This document shows, piece after piece, positions 46,572 to 55,584 of a DNA stretch of 64,000 bases. The notes below the pieces were generated by a model. That model saw only the letters and a program-made list of their open reading frames with translations. It did no database searches and was not told the DNA's origin. The DNA is from JAKZVK01 sp965248255 (GTDB lineage Bacteria > Acidobacteriota > Terriglobia > Bryobacterales > UBA6623), in the NCBI GenBank assembly GCA_965248255.1, contig CBDFIW010000003.1, positions 2,170,001 to 2,234,000 on the forward strand. Direction: 5' to 3'. Each line of letters opens with the position of its first letter. The stretch's first letter is position 1. Made by a program: the position numbers and the translations under genes.

Positions 46572-47318
46572 TCAGATACGGTTGATGAGGGTAGCGACGT
46601 AGGCGGCGCCAAAACCGTTGTCGATGTTGACGACGGTCACGTTGCTGGAGCAAGTGTTGAGCATGCCGAGCAGCGCCGCCAGGCCGTGGAAGCTGGCGCC
46701 GTAGCCAACACTGGTGGGCACGGCGATCACGGGGACCGATACCAAGCCGCCCACCACGCTCGGCAAGGCGCCCTCCATGCCGGCACAGCAGATGATCACA
46801 CGAGCGTCTTCGAAACGCTCACGGTTCGACAGCAGCCGGTGGATGCCGGCAACGCCCACGTCATAGATCGTCTCGACTTCGTTCCCCATGACCTCGGCGG
46901 TGACCTGTGCCTCCTCGGCGACGGGGATGTCGCTGGTGCCGGCACAGACGACCGCGATCTTGGCCTTTCCGACGTGCGCCCGGTCGTGCCAGACGCGGAT
47001 GGCGCCGGATCGTGGCAGGTACTCGGAGCTCTCGTCTAATTCGCGGACGGCGTGCGCCATCTCTTCCGTCGCACGGGTCACCAGCAGGTTTGGCGACTTC
47101 GCGAGCAGCTTTTCGGAGATGGTCCTGACCTCGCCGACGGTCTTGCCTTGACCGAGGACGACCTCGGGCATGCCGTGGCGCAAGCTGCGGTGATGGTCGA
47201 CCTTGGCGAACCCGAGATCCTCGAAGGGCATGTGACGCAACTCCGCCAAGGCGTCGTCGGGCGTCGAGGAGCCCTCGGCGACCTTCGCGAACAGCTCGCG
47301 CAACTGCTTTTCGGTCAT
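46572..47318 (-). CDS. larB: Nickel pincer cofactor biosynthesis protein LarB
   Basis: 248 residues. LarB carboxylates and hydrolyses nicotinate adenine dinucleotide in the first step of nickel-pincer nucleotide synthesis for lactate racemase-type enzymes. The AIR-carboxylase (PurE)-like fold is clear: 'VVCAGTSDIPVAEEAQVTAE' , 'VIICCAGMEGALPSVVGGLV', 'VPTSVGYGASFHGLAALLGM' and 'VVNIDNGFGAAYVATLIN'. The N-terminal 'LRELFAKVAEGSSTPDDAL' is also typical. LarC, LarE and a LarA-type racemase are not in the window. Convergent with the upstream deacylase gene, five bases apart. Confidence 0.93.
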   Translation of the reverse strand: MTEKQLRELFAKVAEGSSTPDDALAELRHMPFEDLGFAKVDHHRSLRHGMPEVVLGQGKTVGEVRTISEKLLAKSPNLLVTRATEEMAHAVRELDESSEYLPRSGAIRVWHDRAHVGKAKIAVVCAGTSDIPVAEEAQVTAEVMGNEVETIYDVGVAGIHRLLSNRERFEDARVIICCAGMEGALPSVVGGLVSVPVIAVPTSVGYGASFHGLAALLGMLNTCSSNVTVVNIDNGFGAAYVATLINRI

Positions 47319-47333
47319 GTCTTCGGAGGATAG

Positions 47334-47810
47334 CTAAAAGCCAATGCGATCGCCAAGCTTCAGCCCGTGGGCGGTCGCCTGGCCCGCAGCCAACTCGAGC
47401 ACGTACTTCGACGGGATCTTACCACCGTAGGTGGGGCAGTCCCGAGCAATTTCCGACTCGCAAGGGGGTATGTCGGTCGACATCTCCATGATGAGGCCGC
47501 GCCCGTCGAGCCAGAGGACATCGAGCGGGATACGAGTCTTGTACATCCAAAAGGGGCGCTCACGCATGTCGAAAAAGTGGAAGATCATGCCTCGGTCGGG
47601 CGCCAGTTCGTCTCGAAACTGTAGACCACGGGCTTGTTCGGCAGGCGTGCTGGCGACCTCGGCCTGGATGACGGCGCCGTTAGGCAGCGTCACGGGCATG
47701 ACGGGAAGACGCGAAACCGGGCCCGAGGACTGCGTGCCGGAGCAGGCCACCAGAGCCAAGAAGAGCGTTCCTAGTGTCGAGATGCCGAGGATTCGGGAGG
47801 GGATCGGCAA
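47334..47810 (-). CDS. DUF192 family lipoprotein
   Basis: 158 residues. Lipobox 'LALVACSG' near residue 23, then a DUF192 domain ('LPNGAVIQAEVASTPAEQAR', 'GLQFRDELAPDRGMIFHF', 'RPFWMYKTRIPLDVLWLDG', 'YVLELAAGQATAHGLKLGDR'). The function of the family is unknown. It lies 15 bases upstream of larB on the same strand and may be co-transcribed with it. Confidence 0.87.
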   Translation of the reverse strand: MPIPSRILGISTLGTLFLALVACSGTQSSGPVSRLPVMPVTLPNGAVIQAEVASTPAEQARGLQFRDELAPDRGMIFHFFDMRERPFWMYKTRIPLDVLWLDGRGLIMEMSTDIPPCESEIARDCPTYGGKIPSKYVLELAAGQATAHGLKLGDRIGF

Positions 47811-48107
47811 GGCGAGATCGAGAATTGCAGCAGTTACTGGAGCGGCGGGCTCTGAGCAGCCCCTGTCAAGGACCCAGGATTACGGCTTTTCGCCCTTCGT
47901 GCTCAGCATACTCTATGTGGCAAGAATCGGGCGACCATTTCTAGTTTACTGATCTCTTCGACAGAGAACGTTGGTCATAATTTTGGGGCAGCACGGCGCC
48001 GGAACTTGAGGAGTATGTCGTGTGGCGAGACGAGACTTTCACTGCCTTCATTACCCTCCTAGGGGCGGTTCGACACCCTGTGCTATCGTGAGGTTCGCTC
48101 GCCTTCG

Positions 48108-48665
48108 ATGAGCCTGCTCGAAATCAAATCCGAGCTTATGAGCGGTTCGGAGATCGATCGTACGCTGGTTCGGCTGGCGCAGGAAGTTGTTGGGAAGGCC
48201 GAGAGCAGCGAGAGGCTGGCGGTGATCGGCATTCACCGACGGGGTGCCATTCTGGGCGACCGCTTGGGCGTAGAGATCGAATCGGTGGCCGGGCATCCCG
48301 TGCCGACCGGCACGCTGGACATCTCGCTGTACCGCGAAGACCTCTCGACGCTGGGGGCCGATCCCCTCGTCCGCCGTACGGACATCCCTTTTTCGATCGA
48401 CAACAAGCACGTGATCCTGGTGGACGACGTGCTTTACACTGGCCGGACGACTCTCGCCGCCCTGGGCGCGCTTCATCAACAGGGGCGTCCAGCCGGCGTA
48501 GAGCTTTGCGTGCTGATTGACCGCGGGCACCGCACGCTTCCGATCGAAGCTCGGTTCGTCGGCAAGTTCGTCGAGACCACCGCACAGGAAGTAATTGAGG
48601 TGAGGGTCGAGCCGGTCGACGGCGAGGAACGGGTTCTGCTGGCAGAGAAGGTGAGTTCGAGGTGA
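48108..48665 (+). CDS. pyrR: Bifunctional pyr operon regulator/uracil phosphoribosyltransferase PyrR
   Basis: 185 residues. PRPP-binding loop 'HVILVDDVLYTGRTTLAALG', 'VIGIHRRGAILGDRLG' and 'VELCVLIDRGHRTLPIEA' are typical of PyrR, which senses UMP and binds pyr mRNA in bacteria with transcription attenuation, and also converts uracil plus PRPP to UMP. No attenuator could be made out in the 300 bases upstream. It overlaps pyrB by four bases (GTGA). Confidence 0.93.
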   Translation: MSLLEIKSELMSGSEIDRTLVRLAQEVVGKAESSERLAVIGIHRRGAILGDRLGVEIESVAGHPVPTGTLDISLYREDLSTLGADPLVRRTDIPFSIDNKHVILVDDVLYTGRTTLAALGALHQQGRPAGVELCVLIDRGHRTLPIEARFVGKFVETTAQEVIEVRVEPVDGEERVLLAEKVSSR

Positions 48666-49645
48666 GCCCTTCGATGACAGACCGCCCGGCGACGGCGCCA
48701 GGGGCGGCACCGGCGTCCGCGCCCCTGGATGCCATGCGACGAAGCCTGCTCGGTATCGAGGGCCTAGGCCGCGACGAGATTCGGTGGCTGCTCGACCGCG
48801 GGAGGGAATACAAGATACAGCCGGGCGAGCCGGTTAAGAAGCTCGATACGCTGCGCGGCAAGTCGATCGTCAACCTGTTCTTCGAGCCTTCGACCCGCAC
48901 CCGCGCCAGCTTCGAGCTGGCCGCGAAGCGATTGGGAGCGGATACGATCTCGATCTCCGGCGAAGGGTCGAGCCTGTCAAAGGGTGAGTCGCTAGTCGAT
49001 ACGCTGAACACTCTCTCGGCGATGCATCCCGACACGATCGTCATGCGACACTCGGCTTCGGGCGCACCGCAGTTTCTGTCTCGGTTCTTGCCGACACCGA
49101 TCATCAACGCCGGCGACGGCCAACACGAACATCCGACCCAGGCGTTGCTTGACGCGATGACGATTCTCGACACCCGTCCGGCGTTGGAAGGGCTGCGGGT
49201 GGCGATCATCGGCGACATCTCCCACAGCCGCGTGGCGCGGTCGAACATACATCTACTGTCGAAGTTCGGTGCGGAGATCGTGCTGTGCGGCCCGGCGACC
49301 ATGCTCTCACCCACGCTGACGAAACTGGCGGACCGCATCAGCCTAACCTATAGCATCGATGAGGCCGTGACGGGCGCGGACGTGATTATGATGCTGCGGG
49401 TACAGCTCGAGCGCCACAACGTCATCAACTTTCCTAAGAACGAGTACTTTCAGTTTTACGGTTTGCGGCTGGAGCACCTCCGCTTGGCACAGCCGGATGC
49501 GATCGTGATGCATCCGGGGCCGATCAATCGGGGCCGGGAGATCTCTTCGGAAGTGGCGGATTTTCCGCGATCGGTGATCTTGAATCAGGTGGAGAACGGA
49601 GTGGCTGCGAGGATGGCGGTGTTGGAGAGGGTTTGCGGGGGGTGA
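48662..49645 (+). CDS. pyrB: Aspartate carbamoyltransferase catalytic subunit
   Basis: 327 residues; condenses carbamoyl phosphate and aspartate in pyrimidine synthesis. 'FFEPSTRTRASFELAAKRLG' is the carbamoyl-phosphate site, 'HPTQALLDAMTI' the central His region, and 'VMHPGPINRGREIS' the aspartate side. The GTG at 48662 overlaps the pyrR stop; an ATG at 48674 is the alternative start. No regulatory pyrI is present. Confidence 0.94.
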   Translation: MSPSMTDRPATAPGAAPASAPLDAMRRSLLGIEGLGRDEIRWLLDRGREYKIQPGEPVKKLDTLRGKSIVNLFFEPSTRTRASFELAAKRLGADTISISGEGSSLSKGESLVDTLNTLSAMHPDTIVMRHSASGAPQFLSRFLPTPIINAGDGQHEHPTQALLDAMTILDTRPALEGLRVAIIGDISHSRVARSNIHLLSKFGAEIVLCGPATMLSPTLTKLADRISLTYSIDEAVTGADVIMMLRVQLERHNVINFPKNEYFQFYGLRLEHLRLAQPDAIVMHPGPINRGREISSEVADFPRSVILNQVENGVAARMAVLERVCGG

Positions 49646-49902
49646 CGAGCATGCGGTCTGTTGCCAGAGGAAAGGATGACGGAACACGAGGAGCCTGAAA
49701 GGACGATACAAGCGACACCTGCCCTCCGCTTGTCGGAACCGGATGAGCTGCAGATCTTATGTGAGATCTTATGTGGGTGGTCAGAAGCCTCTAGAGAAAG
49801 CTGTGTCGCCCCTTTCAGGGCTCCTGGTGGTCATCGCCCTACACCCACGGCTGGAAACCGTGGGCTATGATCTCCCGGCCCCTTCGGGGCGGAACTCCCT
49901 TC
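49646..49902. other. pyrB-pyrC spacer with 12-bp tandem repeat
   Basis: No gene. AGATCTTATGTG is repeated directly at 49752-49763 and 49764-49775. The 257-base gap is longer than expected inside a pyr operon, so pyrC may have its own promoter. Confidence 0.5.
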
Positions 49903-51198
49903 ATGAATAGGTTGCTGATCAAGAACGGAAGGGTAGTCGATCCCGCTTCGGGTACGGACGGCCCGCGGGATGTGCTGATCGAGGACGGGCGTATTGCCGC
50001 CGTCGACGAGCGCATCGAGGCGGGCGATGCTGAAGTTGTGGACGCCTCGGATTGCATCGTCTCTCCGGGGCTTCTTGATATCCACGTGCATCTACGGGAG
50101 CCGGGCATCGAGCACGCTGAGACGATCGAGACAGGCGCGCGAGCGGCGGCGGCTGGCGGTTTCACGTCGGTCTGCTGCATGCCCAACACCATCCCGGTGA
50201 ACGACAGTCCGACCGTGACGAGCTTCATCGTCGAGCGCGCACGGCGTTACGCACCCGTCAATGTCTTCCCGATCGGGGCCATCACAAAGGACAGCAAGGG
50301 TGAGCAGTTGGCCGAGATCGGCGCGATGAAGGCGGCGGGCGTGGTCGCCATCTCTGACGATGGCTTACCGGTGATGAACTCGCGTGTGATGCGGCGGGCG
50401 ATGCAATACGCTTCGTCGTTCGGTCTGACGGTCATCGACCATTGCGAGGACTTGAACCTGAGCCTGGGAGGCGACATCCACGAGGGCGTGCAGGCGGCGC
50501 GACTGGGCTTGCGGGGCATTCCCGCAAGCTCGGAAGACGTGATGGTGGCCCGCGACATCATCCTGAGCGAATCGACTGGGGCCCGAGCACACATCGCCCA
50601 CATCTCGACGCGGAACTCGATCGCCATGGTGCGGCATGCGCGTGCTCTGGGGATTCCAGCTACCTGCGAAGTCACGCCGCATCACTTCGTGCTCACCGAT
50701 AGCGATATCACCAGCTACGACAGCAACTACAAGATGAGGCCCCCGCTACGCGCGCATATTGACGTCAACGCGGCGATCGAGGGGATCGTCGACGGCACCA
50801 TAGACGCCATAGCCACTGACCATGCGCCGCACACGGGCAACATGAAGATGCAGGAATTCGAACGCTGTCCTTTTGGCGTGACCGGCCTCGAGACGGCCCT
50901 TGGGTTGGCCCTGGAACACCTGGTTCATCCGGGCAAGATCAGCCTGATGCGCATGGTGGAACTATTCACCACAGGGCCCGCGCGCGTGATCGGGCTCGAC
51001 CGAGGGACGCTCGCTCCCGGCGCTCCGGGCGATGTGGCCGTTTTCAGCCTCGACCGGCAGTGGACGTTCGACGTTAACGAGTCTCTCTCCAAGAGCAAGA
51101 ACTCCCCATTCGACCGGCACACTTTTCAGGGCGGACCGGTGGCGACGATCGTAGCCGGCAAGAAGGTCTGGCAGGCACCGGTGGCGGTCGCAGCGTAG
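49903..51198 (+). CDS. pyrC: Dihydroorotase
   Basis: 431 residues of class I dihydroorotase, the third step of pyrimidine synthesis. ATG 49903 is chosen over 49867 because the fold begins there ('NRLLIKNGRVVDPASGTD'). Metal sites: 'LLDIHVHLREPGIEHAETIE' (His-x-His), 'CMPNTIPVNDSP', 'VIDHCED', 'HIAHISTRNS' and 'ATDHAPHTGNMK' (Asp). The order pyrR-pyrB-pyrC is common in several phyla. Confidence 0.94.
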   Translation: MNRLLIKNGRVVDPASGTDGPRDVLIEDGRIAAVDERIEAGDAEVVDASDCIVSPGLLDIHVHLREPGIEHAETIETGARAAAAGGFTSVCCMPNTIPVNDSPTVTSFIVERARRYAPVNVFPIGAITKDSKGEQLAEIGAMKAAGVVAISDDGLPVMNSRVMRRAMQYASSFGLTVIDHCEDLNLSLGGDIHEGVQAARLGLRGIPASSEDVMVARDIILSESTGARAHIAHISTRNSIAMVRHARALGIPATCEVTPHHFVLTDSDITSYDSNYKMRPPLRAHIDVNAAIEGIVDGTIDAIATDHAPHTGNMKMQEFERCPFGVTGLETALGLALEHLVHPGKISLMRMVELFTTGPARVIGLDRGTLAPGAPGDVAVFSLDRQWTFDVNESLSKSKNSPFDRHTFQGGPVATIVAGKKVWQAPVAVAA

Positions 51199-51426
51199 GC
51201 TCCCGTTTTCTCCCGGTCGGCAATCGCAGCTACGAACCGTAGGGGCGGACCGCTGTGTCGTTCTCACTCGTGGCGCTACGCACCCCCAGGGGGAGCCGCC
51301 GCTATCAGTCGACGAGTTGGGCTCCGCACTGCGCCCTCGATCAAGTTGTGCTATTTGCGTTAGCGTGTCACAAACGCTTAGTCTGATAGCCACCCGAGTA
51401 CTGCTCGGTTCAGGGGGGCAAGATTC

Positions 51427-53070
51427 ATGTCATTGTTGACTGCACTGCGTCGTGCGAAACCACCCGGGCTGAGCCGCCGCGCCCTTTTTCGGAACGGCGG
51501 GCTGATGGCCGCCGCCGGGCTAGCTCCCGGTCTAGCTTCGAGCACCGGGGCCGCTCCAAAGCTTTCCTACGGTAGTGATATGTACCAGTCGATCGGCGTC
51601 CGTCCAGTCATCAACTGCAAGGGGACCTTTACCGTGATGAGCGGGTCGCTCATGCTCCCCGAATGCAGTCAGGCCATGCAGCAGGCTTCTCAGAACTTCG
51701 TTCAGATGGACGAGTTGATGGAAGCCATAGGCAAGCGGCTGGCCGAGATCACCGGTGCCGAGTTGGGGATGGTGACCAGCGGCTGCGCGGCGGCGCTGAC
51801 GCATTCGACGGCGGCTTGTCTCACGGGAGGCAACCCTGAGCGTATCGCGCGGCTGCCGAACCTTGCAGGGCTCAAGAGCGAAGTCATAGCGCCCAGCTAC
51901 TCGCGCAACACCTACGACCACGCCATCCGCATGCTGGGTGTCAAGTTCATCAATGTCGACAATGAGCAGCAGATGCGCGCGGCGATGGGTCCGCAGACGG
52001 CCATGGTCATGGTCCTGGCCACGCTGCGCGTCCGTGGACCCTTCGGCCTCAAGGAAGTAGCGGCCATCGCTCATGAGTACAACGTGCCGGTCCTGGTGGA
52101 CGCAGCGGCCGAGGACTTGACGATCCCGAACGTTCATCTCGAGCGAGGGGCTGATTTGGTGGCGTACAGCGGCGGCAAGGCTCTGCGGGGCCCGCAGAGT
52201 TCCGGCCTGCTGATTGGCCGCAAGGACTTGATCCAGGCCGCCTGGCTCAACAGCGCGCCGCACCATGCGTTCGGGCGCCCGATGAAGGTAGGTAAGGAAG
52301 ACGCCATGGGCCTGCTGGCTGCGGTCGAGATGTGGGTCAAGCGCGACCACGATGCCGAGTGGAAGGCCTGGGAGAGCTGGCTGGACGAGATCGCGAAGAG
52401 CGTCGAACGAGTATCAGGCGTGACGACCGAGGTCTTGCAGCCGCGCGGGCTTTCGAACCGTTCACCGCGTCTAGCCATCCGCTGGGACGGTGAAAAGATC
52501 GGCATCACCGGTGAAGAGGTGAACAAGCAACTCTACAACGGCGATCCTCGAATCGTCCTGGCCGGCGGCAGCGGGAACCCTCGCAATCCCAAGGACAGCT
52601 CGGTCAGCATCATGCCCTGGCAAATGAAGCCGGGCAGTGCCAAGGTGGTCGCGACCGAGTTGCACCGCGTGCTCTCGACTCCCAAGGTCAGCCGATCCCC
52701 CACGCCCAGCGGCCCGCGGGCCGAGATCGCCGGCCAGTGGGACCTCCACATGGACTTCGTGCTCGGGAGCGTCGACCACAGCATCTTCCTCGAGCAGCAG
52801 GACGACAACCTGGTCGGTGCTCACACCGCGGAAGTGACGGACGGTGAGATCCGGGGCTGGGTCGAAGGCAACGAGGTCCACTTCCGCAGCCGACATCGCT
52901 ACGAAGGCTCCGGTTTCGGTTACTCGTTCGAGGGGACGGTCCAGGGGAACACGATGGAGGGCGAAGTCGATCTCGGCGAGTATAGTCCCTACGGTCCGGT
53001 GAGGTGGTCGGCCACGCGGCACGAGTACGGCAGGCGGCGCCGGGTGATCCGACCGGTGAAGAATGTGTAG
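51427..53070 (+). CDS. SelA-like PLP enzyme with Tat signal and extra C-terminal beta domain
   Basis: 547 residues. N-terminus 'LSRRALFRNGGLMAAAGLAP' is a twin-arginine-type export signal. The middle (about 45-420) is a fold-type I aminotransferase related to selenocysteine synthase: 'YQSIGVRPVINCKGTFTVMS', 'MVTSGCAAALTHSTAACLTG', 'VPVLVDAAAEDLTIPN' (PLP Asp) and 'LVAYSGGKALRGPQSSGLLI' (Lys Schiff base). SelA-like relatives such as DgaE act on sugar-acid or amino-sugar substrates rather than tRNA. A beta-rich domain (about 430-535, 'AGQWDLHMDFVLGSVDHSIF') is appended. An exported PLP enzyme with this tail is unusual. Confidence 0.83.
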   Translation: MSLLTALRRAKPPGLSRRALFRNGGLMAAAGLAPGLASSTGAAPKLSYGSDMYQSIGVRPVINCKGTFTVMSGSLMLPECSQAMQQASQNFVQMDELMEAIGKRLAEITGAELGMVTSGCAAALTHSTAACLTGGNPERIARLPNLAGLKSEVIAPSYSRNTYDHAIRMLGVKFINVDNEQQMRAAMGPQTAMVMVLATLRVRGPFGLKEVAAIAHEYNVPVLVDAAAEDLTIPNVHLERGADLVAYSGGKALRGPQSSGLLIGRKDLIQAAWLNSAPHHAFGRPMKVGKEDAMGLLAAVEMWVKRDHDAEWKAWESWLDEIAKSVERVSGVTTEVLQPRGLSNRSPRLAIRWDGEKIGITGEEVNKQLYNGDPRIVLAGGSGNPRNPKDSSVSIMPWQMKPGSAKVVATELHRVLSTPKVSRSPTPSGPRAEIAGQWDLHMDFVLGSVDHSIFLEQQDDNLVGAHTAEVTDGEIRGWVEGNEVHFRSRHRYEGSGFGYSFEGTVQGNTMEGEVDLGEYSPYGPVRWSATRHEYGRRRRVIRPVKNV

Positions 53071-53257
53071 GCTATCGGTCGGCCGATCCGAGAACAGCCG
53101 ATCGGCGGGGCATGTCTCTGTTTCGAGGAACTGGATATCCTCCTTGGGACCTATTGCGCGTTCGGTTGTCGCTCAACGCGGGCTCACGCCCGCGACTCTG
53201 AGAGCCGCGGGTGGCCTGGCTCGTCAATAGCGGGGCACGTTCGCTTCGCTGCTCGCC

Positions 53258-54463
53258 GTGCGAGTCCAAATAGAAAAGCTCATCTACGGTGGGCAGGGTC
53301 TTGGCCGTATCGACGGTCGTGTTGCGCTCGTCCCCTTTGTCGTGCCGGGGGAGACCGTCGAGGTCGAGGCGGTTCGCGAGAAGAAGGGCTTGATCGAGGG
53401 GCACGCTGTCGATTGGGTCTCGAAGAGCTCAAGCCGTGTCGAAGCGCGCTGCCCCGTTTTCGAAACCTGCGGCGGCTGCCATTACCAACATCTGTTTTAC
53501 GGCGAGGAGCTGGAAGCAAAGCGCCGAATTCTGGTCGAAACCTTGGCTCGTGTAGGCAAGATCACGTGGGATGGGCCGGTCGAGACCGTTGCGGGCGAGC
53601 CGTGGGGCTACCGCAACCGCACGCAACTTCGGATCGCCAAACGAGGCCGGAGCGCACAGGTCGGCTTCTTTGAAGCAGGCTCGCATCGGCTGGTCTCGGC
53701 CGAGTCTTGCCCGGTCAACTCACCGGTTCTCAATCGTACCCATCAGACTCTGCAAGAGATGGCTCGTGAGAAGCGCTTCCCCAACTTCCTGCGCGAAGTG
53801 GAGTTCTTCACCAACGAGACCGACGTGCAGTTGAATGTGCGATCGAGCGACCGGCCCCTGGCCAAGTCGTTCTTCGAATGGTGCGGCGAGAGAATCGAGG
53901 GATTTGAGCCAAGCGACACGATCGACTACCCGGTGGGCGACGATCTCTTTCGGGTCGGCAGCCGATCGTTTTTCCAGGTGAATCGGTTCCTCGTCAACGA
54001 GCTTACGAGGGTGGTGACCGGCGGTGCGTCCGGCCGTTTTGCGCTCGATTTGTATGCCGGGGTGGGCCTGTTCACCTTGTCTCTGGCCCGGCAGTTTGAA
54101 CGGGTGGTGGCCGTGGACGCGAGCCGGCGGGCGCTGCGCGATCTGCGATTGAACCTCGAACGTGCCCGAGCGGACGCTCAGGTCGTCAATCTGAACGTAG
54201 TGGAGTTTCTGCCGAGCCTCTTCGATCCCGTGGACTTTGTCGTGGCCGACCCGCCGCGTGCGGGCCTGGGACCGGAAGTGACGGCTGAGCTTGTGAGGCT
54301 GCGGCCTGCGCAGCTCGTGCTTGTGTCATGTGATCCTTCGACGTTGGCGCGTGATCTGACGCCGTTGCTAAAAGGCGGGTACCGGATACGGTCGATGACG
54401 TTGGTGGATCTGTTTCCACAGACTTTTCACTTGGAAACAGTAGTGTGGTTAAGTGCCCAGTAG
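53258..54463 (+). CDS. rlmD: 23S rRNA (uracil-C5)-methyltransferase, RlmD/RumA type
   Basis: 401 residues from GTG 53258, where a TRAM domain starts ('RVQIEKLIYGGQGLGRIDGR'). Iron-sulfur Cys set: 'ARCPVFETCGGCHYQHL' (C-x5-C-x2-C) plus a fourth Cys in 'SAESCPVNS'. SAM fold: 'ALDLYAGVGLFTLSLARQF', 'ADPPRAGLG', and catalytic Cys in 'LVLVSCDPSTLARDLTPL'. The target uridine (1939, 747 or another) cannot be fixed from sequence. IS630 copy 6 is inserted 18 bases after the stop. Confidence 0.88.
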   Translation: MRVQIEKLIYGGQGLGRIDGRVALVPFVVPGETVEVEAVREKKGLIEGHAVDWVSKSSSRVEARCPVFETCGGCHYQHLFYGEELEAKRRILVETLARVGKITWDGPVETVAGEPWGYRNRTQLRIAKRGRSAQVGFFEAGSHRLVSAESCPVNSPVLNRTHQTLQEMAREKRFPNFLREVEFFTNETDVQLNVRSSDRPLAKSFFEWCGERIEGFEPSDTIDYPVGDDLFRVGSRSFFQVNRFLVNELTRVVTGGASGRFALDLYAGVGLFTLSLARQFERVVAVDASRRALRDLRLNLERARADAQVVNLNVVEFLPSLFDPVDFVVADPPRAGLGPEVTAELVRLRPAQLVLVSCDPSTLARDLTPLLKGGYRIRSMTLVDLFPQTFHLETVVWLSAQ

Positions 54464-54482
54464 CGCGCGTCCTCGCGCATTA

Positions 54483-55576
54483 TTGACTCCCGCATAATAT
54501 AGAGTCAGTCAAAACAAAGAGAAGACTGTTTCCAGAAGGCCGTGATCAAACGCGGTTTGCGGTACATGCGGCGGAGTGCCTTGCGGGCCCGCTCGTTCAG
54601 CTCGCCGTAGTCTTTCGGACAGACGTTCGGCAACTCGTGCTGCTTCCAGTAAGCCCAGATGTATTCCACCGGATTCAACTCCGGCGCATAGGGTGGCAAG
54701 TACTCGGTTGCGATGTGGCCTTCGGAGAGTTCGATGAACTCTTGCACCAGGCGGCTACGGTGCGCCGGCAGCCGATCCCAGGCGATCAGCAGCGGGCGAT
54801 CGATATGACGTACCAACGCCTTGAGAAAGTCGGTCACTTGCTCTTTGCCGATCGCACCGGGATAGAGCCGGAAGTAGAAGTTACGCAGCGTCAGCCCCGC
54901 CGAGACGGAAAGCTTCTCCCAGTTGAAGTTAAACTGCAGCACCGGTGTTTGGCCACGTGGCGCCCAGGTGCGGCAGCGATGCGGCTTCTGACTCAATCCG
55001 CTTTCGTCGATGAAGACGAGCGTACGGCCTTCGTTTTGGGCTTTTTTTTAATGCGCTTCCAGGTCTTGCGCTTCCAGGTGCGGATCCGCTCTTCGTTGCG
55101 CTCGCGCGCCTTTCCGGCCGGGCGTTGCGGGCTCCAGTCGAGCGCTCGCAGGATCTTCCAGGTGTGGCCTGCGTGGTATGCGACCCCGAACTCGTCTCCG
55201 GTCAGCCGAGCCACCCGCGGACAGCTCCACAGGGGCGTTGGGAAGCCGTGGGCTTCCGGGCCTTCCAGCAGCAGCGACGTCAGGCGTTCGCGTTGTGCGG
55301 CATCGAGGAGCGGCTTGCGTCCGGCGCGCCCGGCCTGGCGGAGTCCGGCCGCACCCTGCTCGCGGTATTGCCGCCGCCACTCACTGACGGTTTGGCGAGC
55401 GACGTTCAGCCGTCTCGCCGTCTCGGACTGATTGTGGCCTTGGTGGAGCAGCCGCATCGCTTCGAAACGGCGCTTCTCCAGCGCCTTGAAATCCCGCTTC
55501 ACACCTTTGGGGTTGCCCATACATATATAGATGCTCCACACTGTCAAAAAGTGTCATAATAATTTGCGGGATTCAA
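54483..55576 (-). mobile_element. IS630-family element, copy 6
   Basis: 1,094 bp, reverse orientation, TA duplication at 54481-54482 and 55577-55578; on the minus strand the target was CCCCTAATGC. It lies between two genes that point at each other, harming neither. Confidence 0.95.
54505..55520 (-). CDS. IS630-family transposase, copy 6
   Basis: Two-frame transposase as at 23473, Thr variant, with two private substitutions: Thr for Ala in 'AGHTWKILR' and Ala for Val in 'LLIAWDRLPAHRS', the latter next to the second catalytic Asp. This is the most diverged copy, though still almost identical. Confidence 0.9.
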
Positions 55577-55584
55577 TAGGGGCA

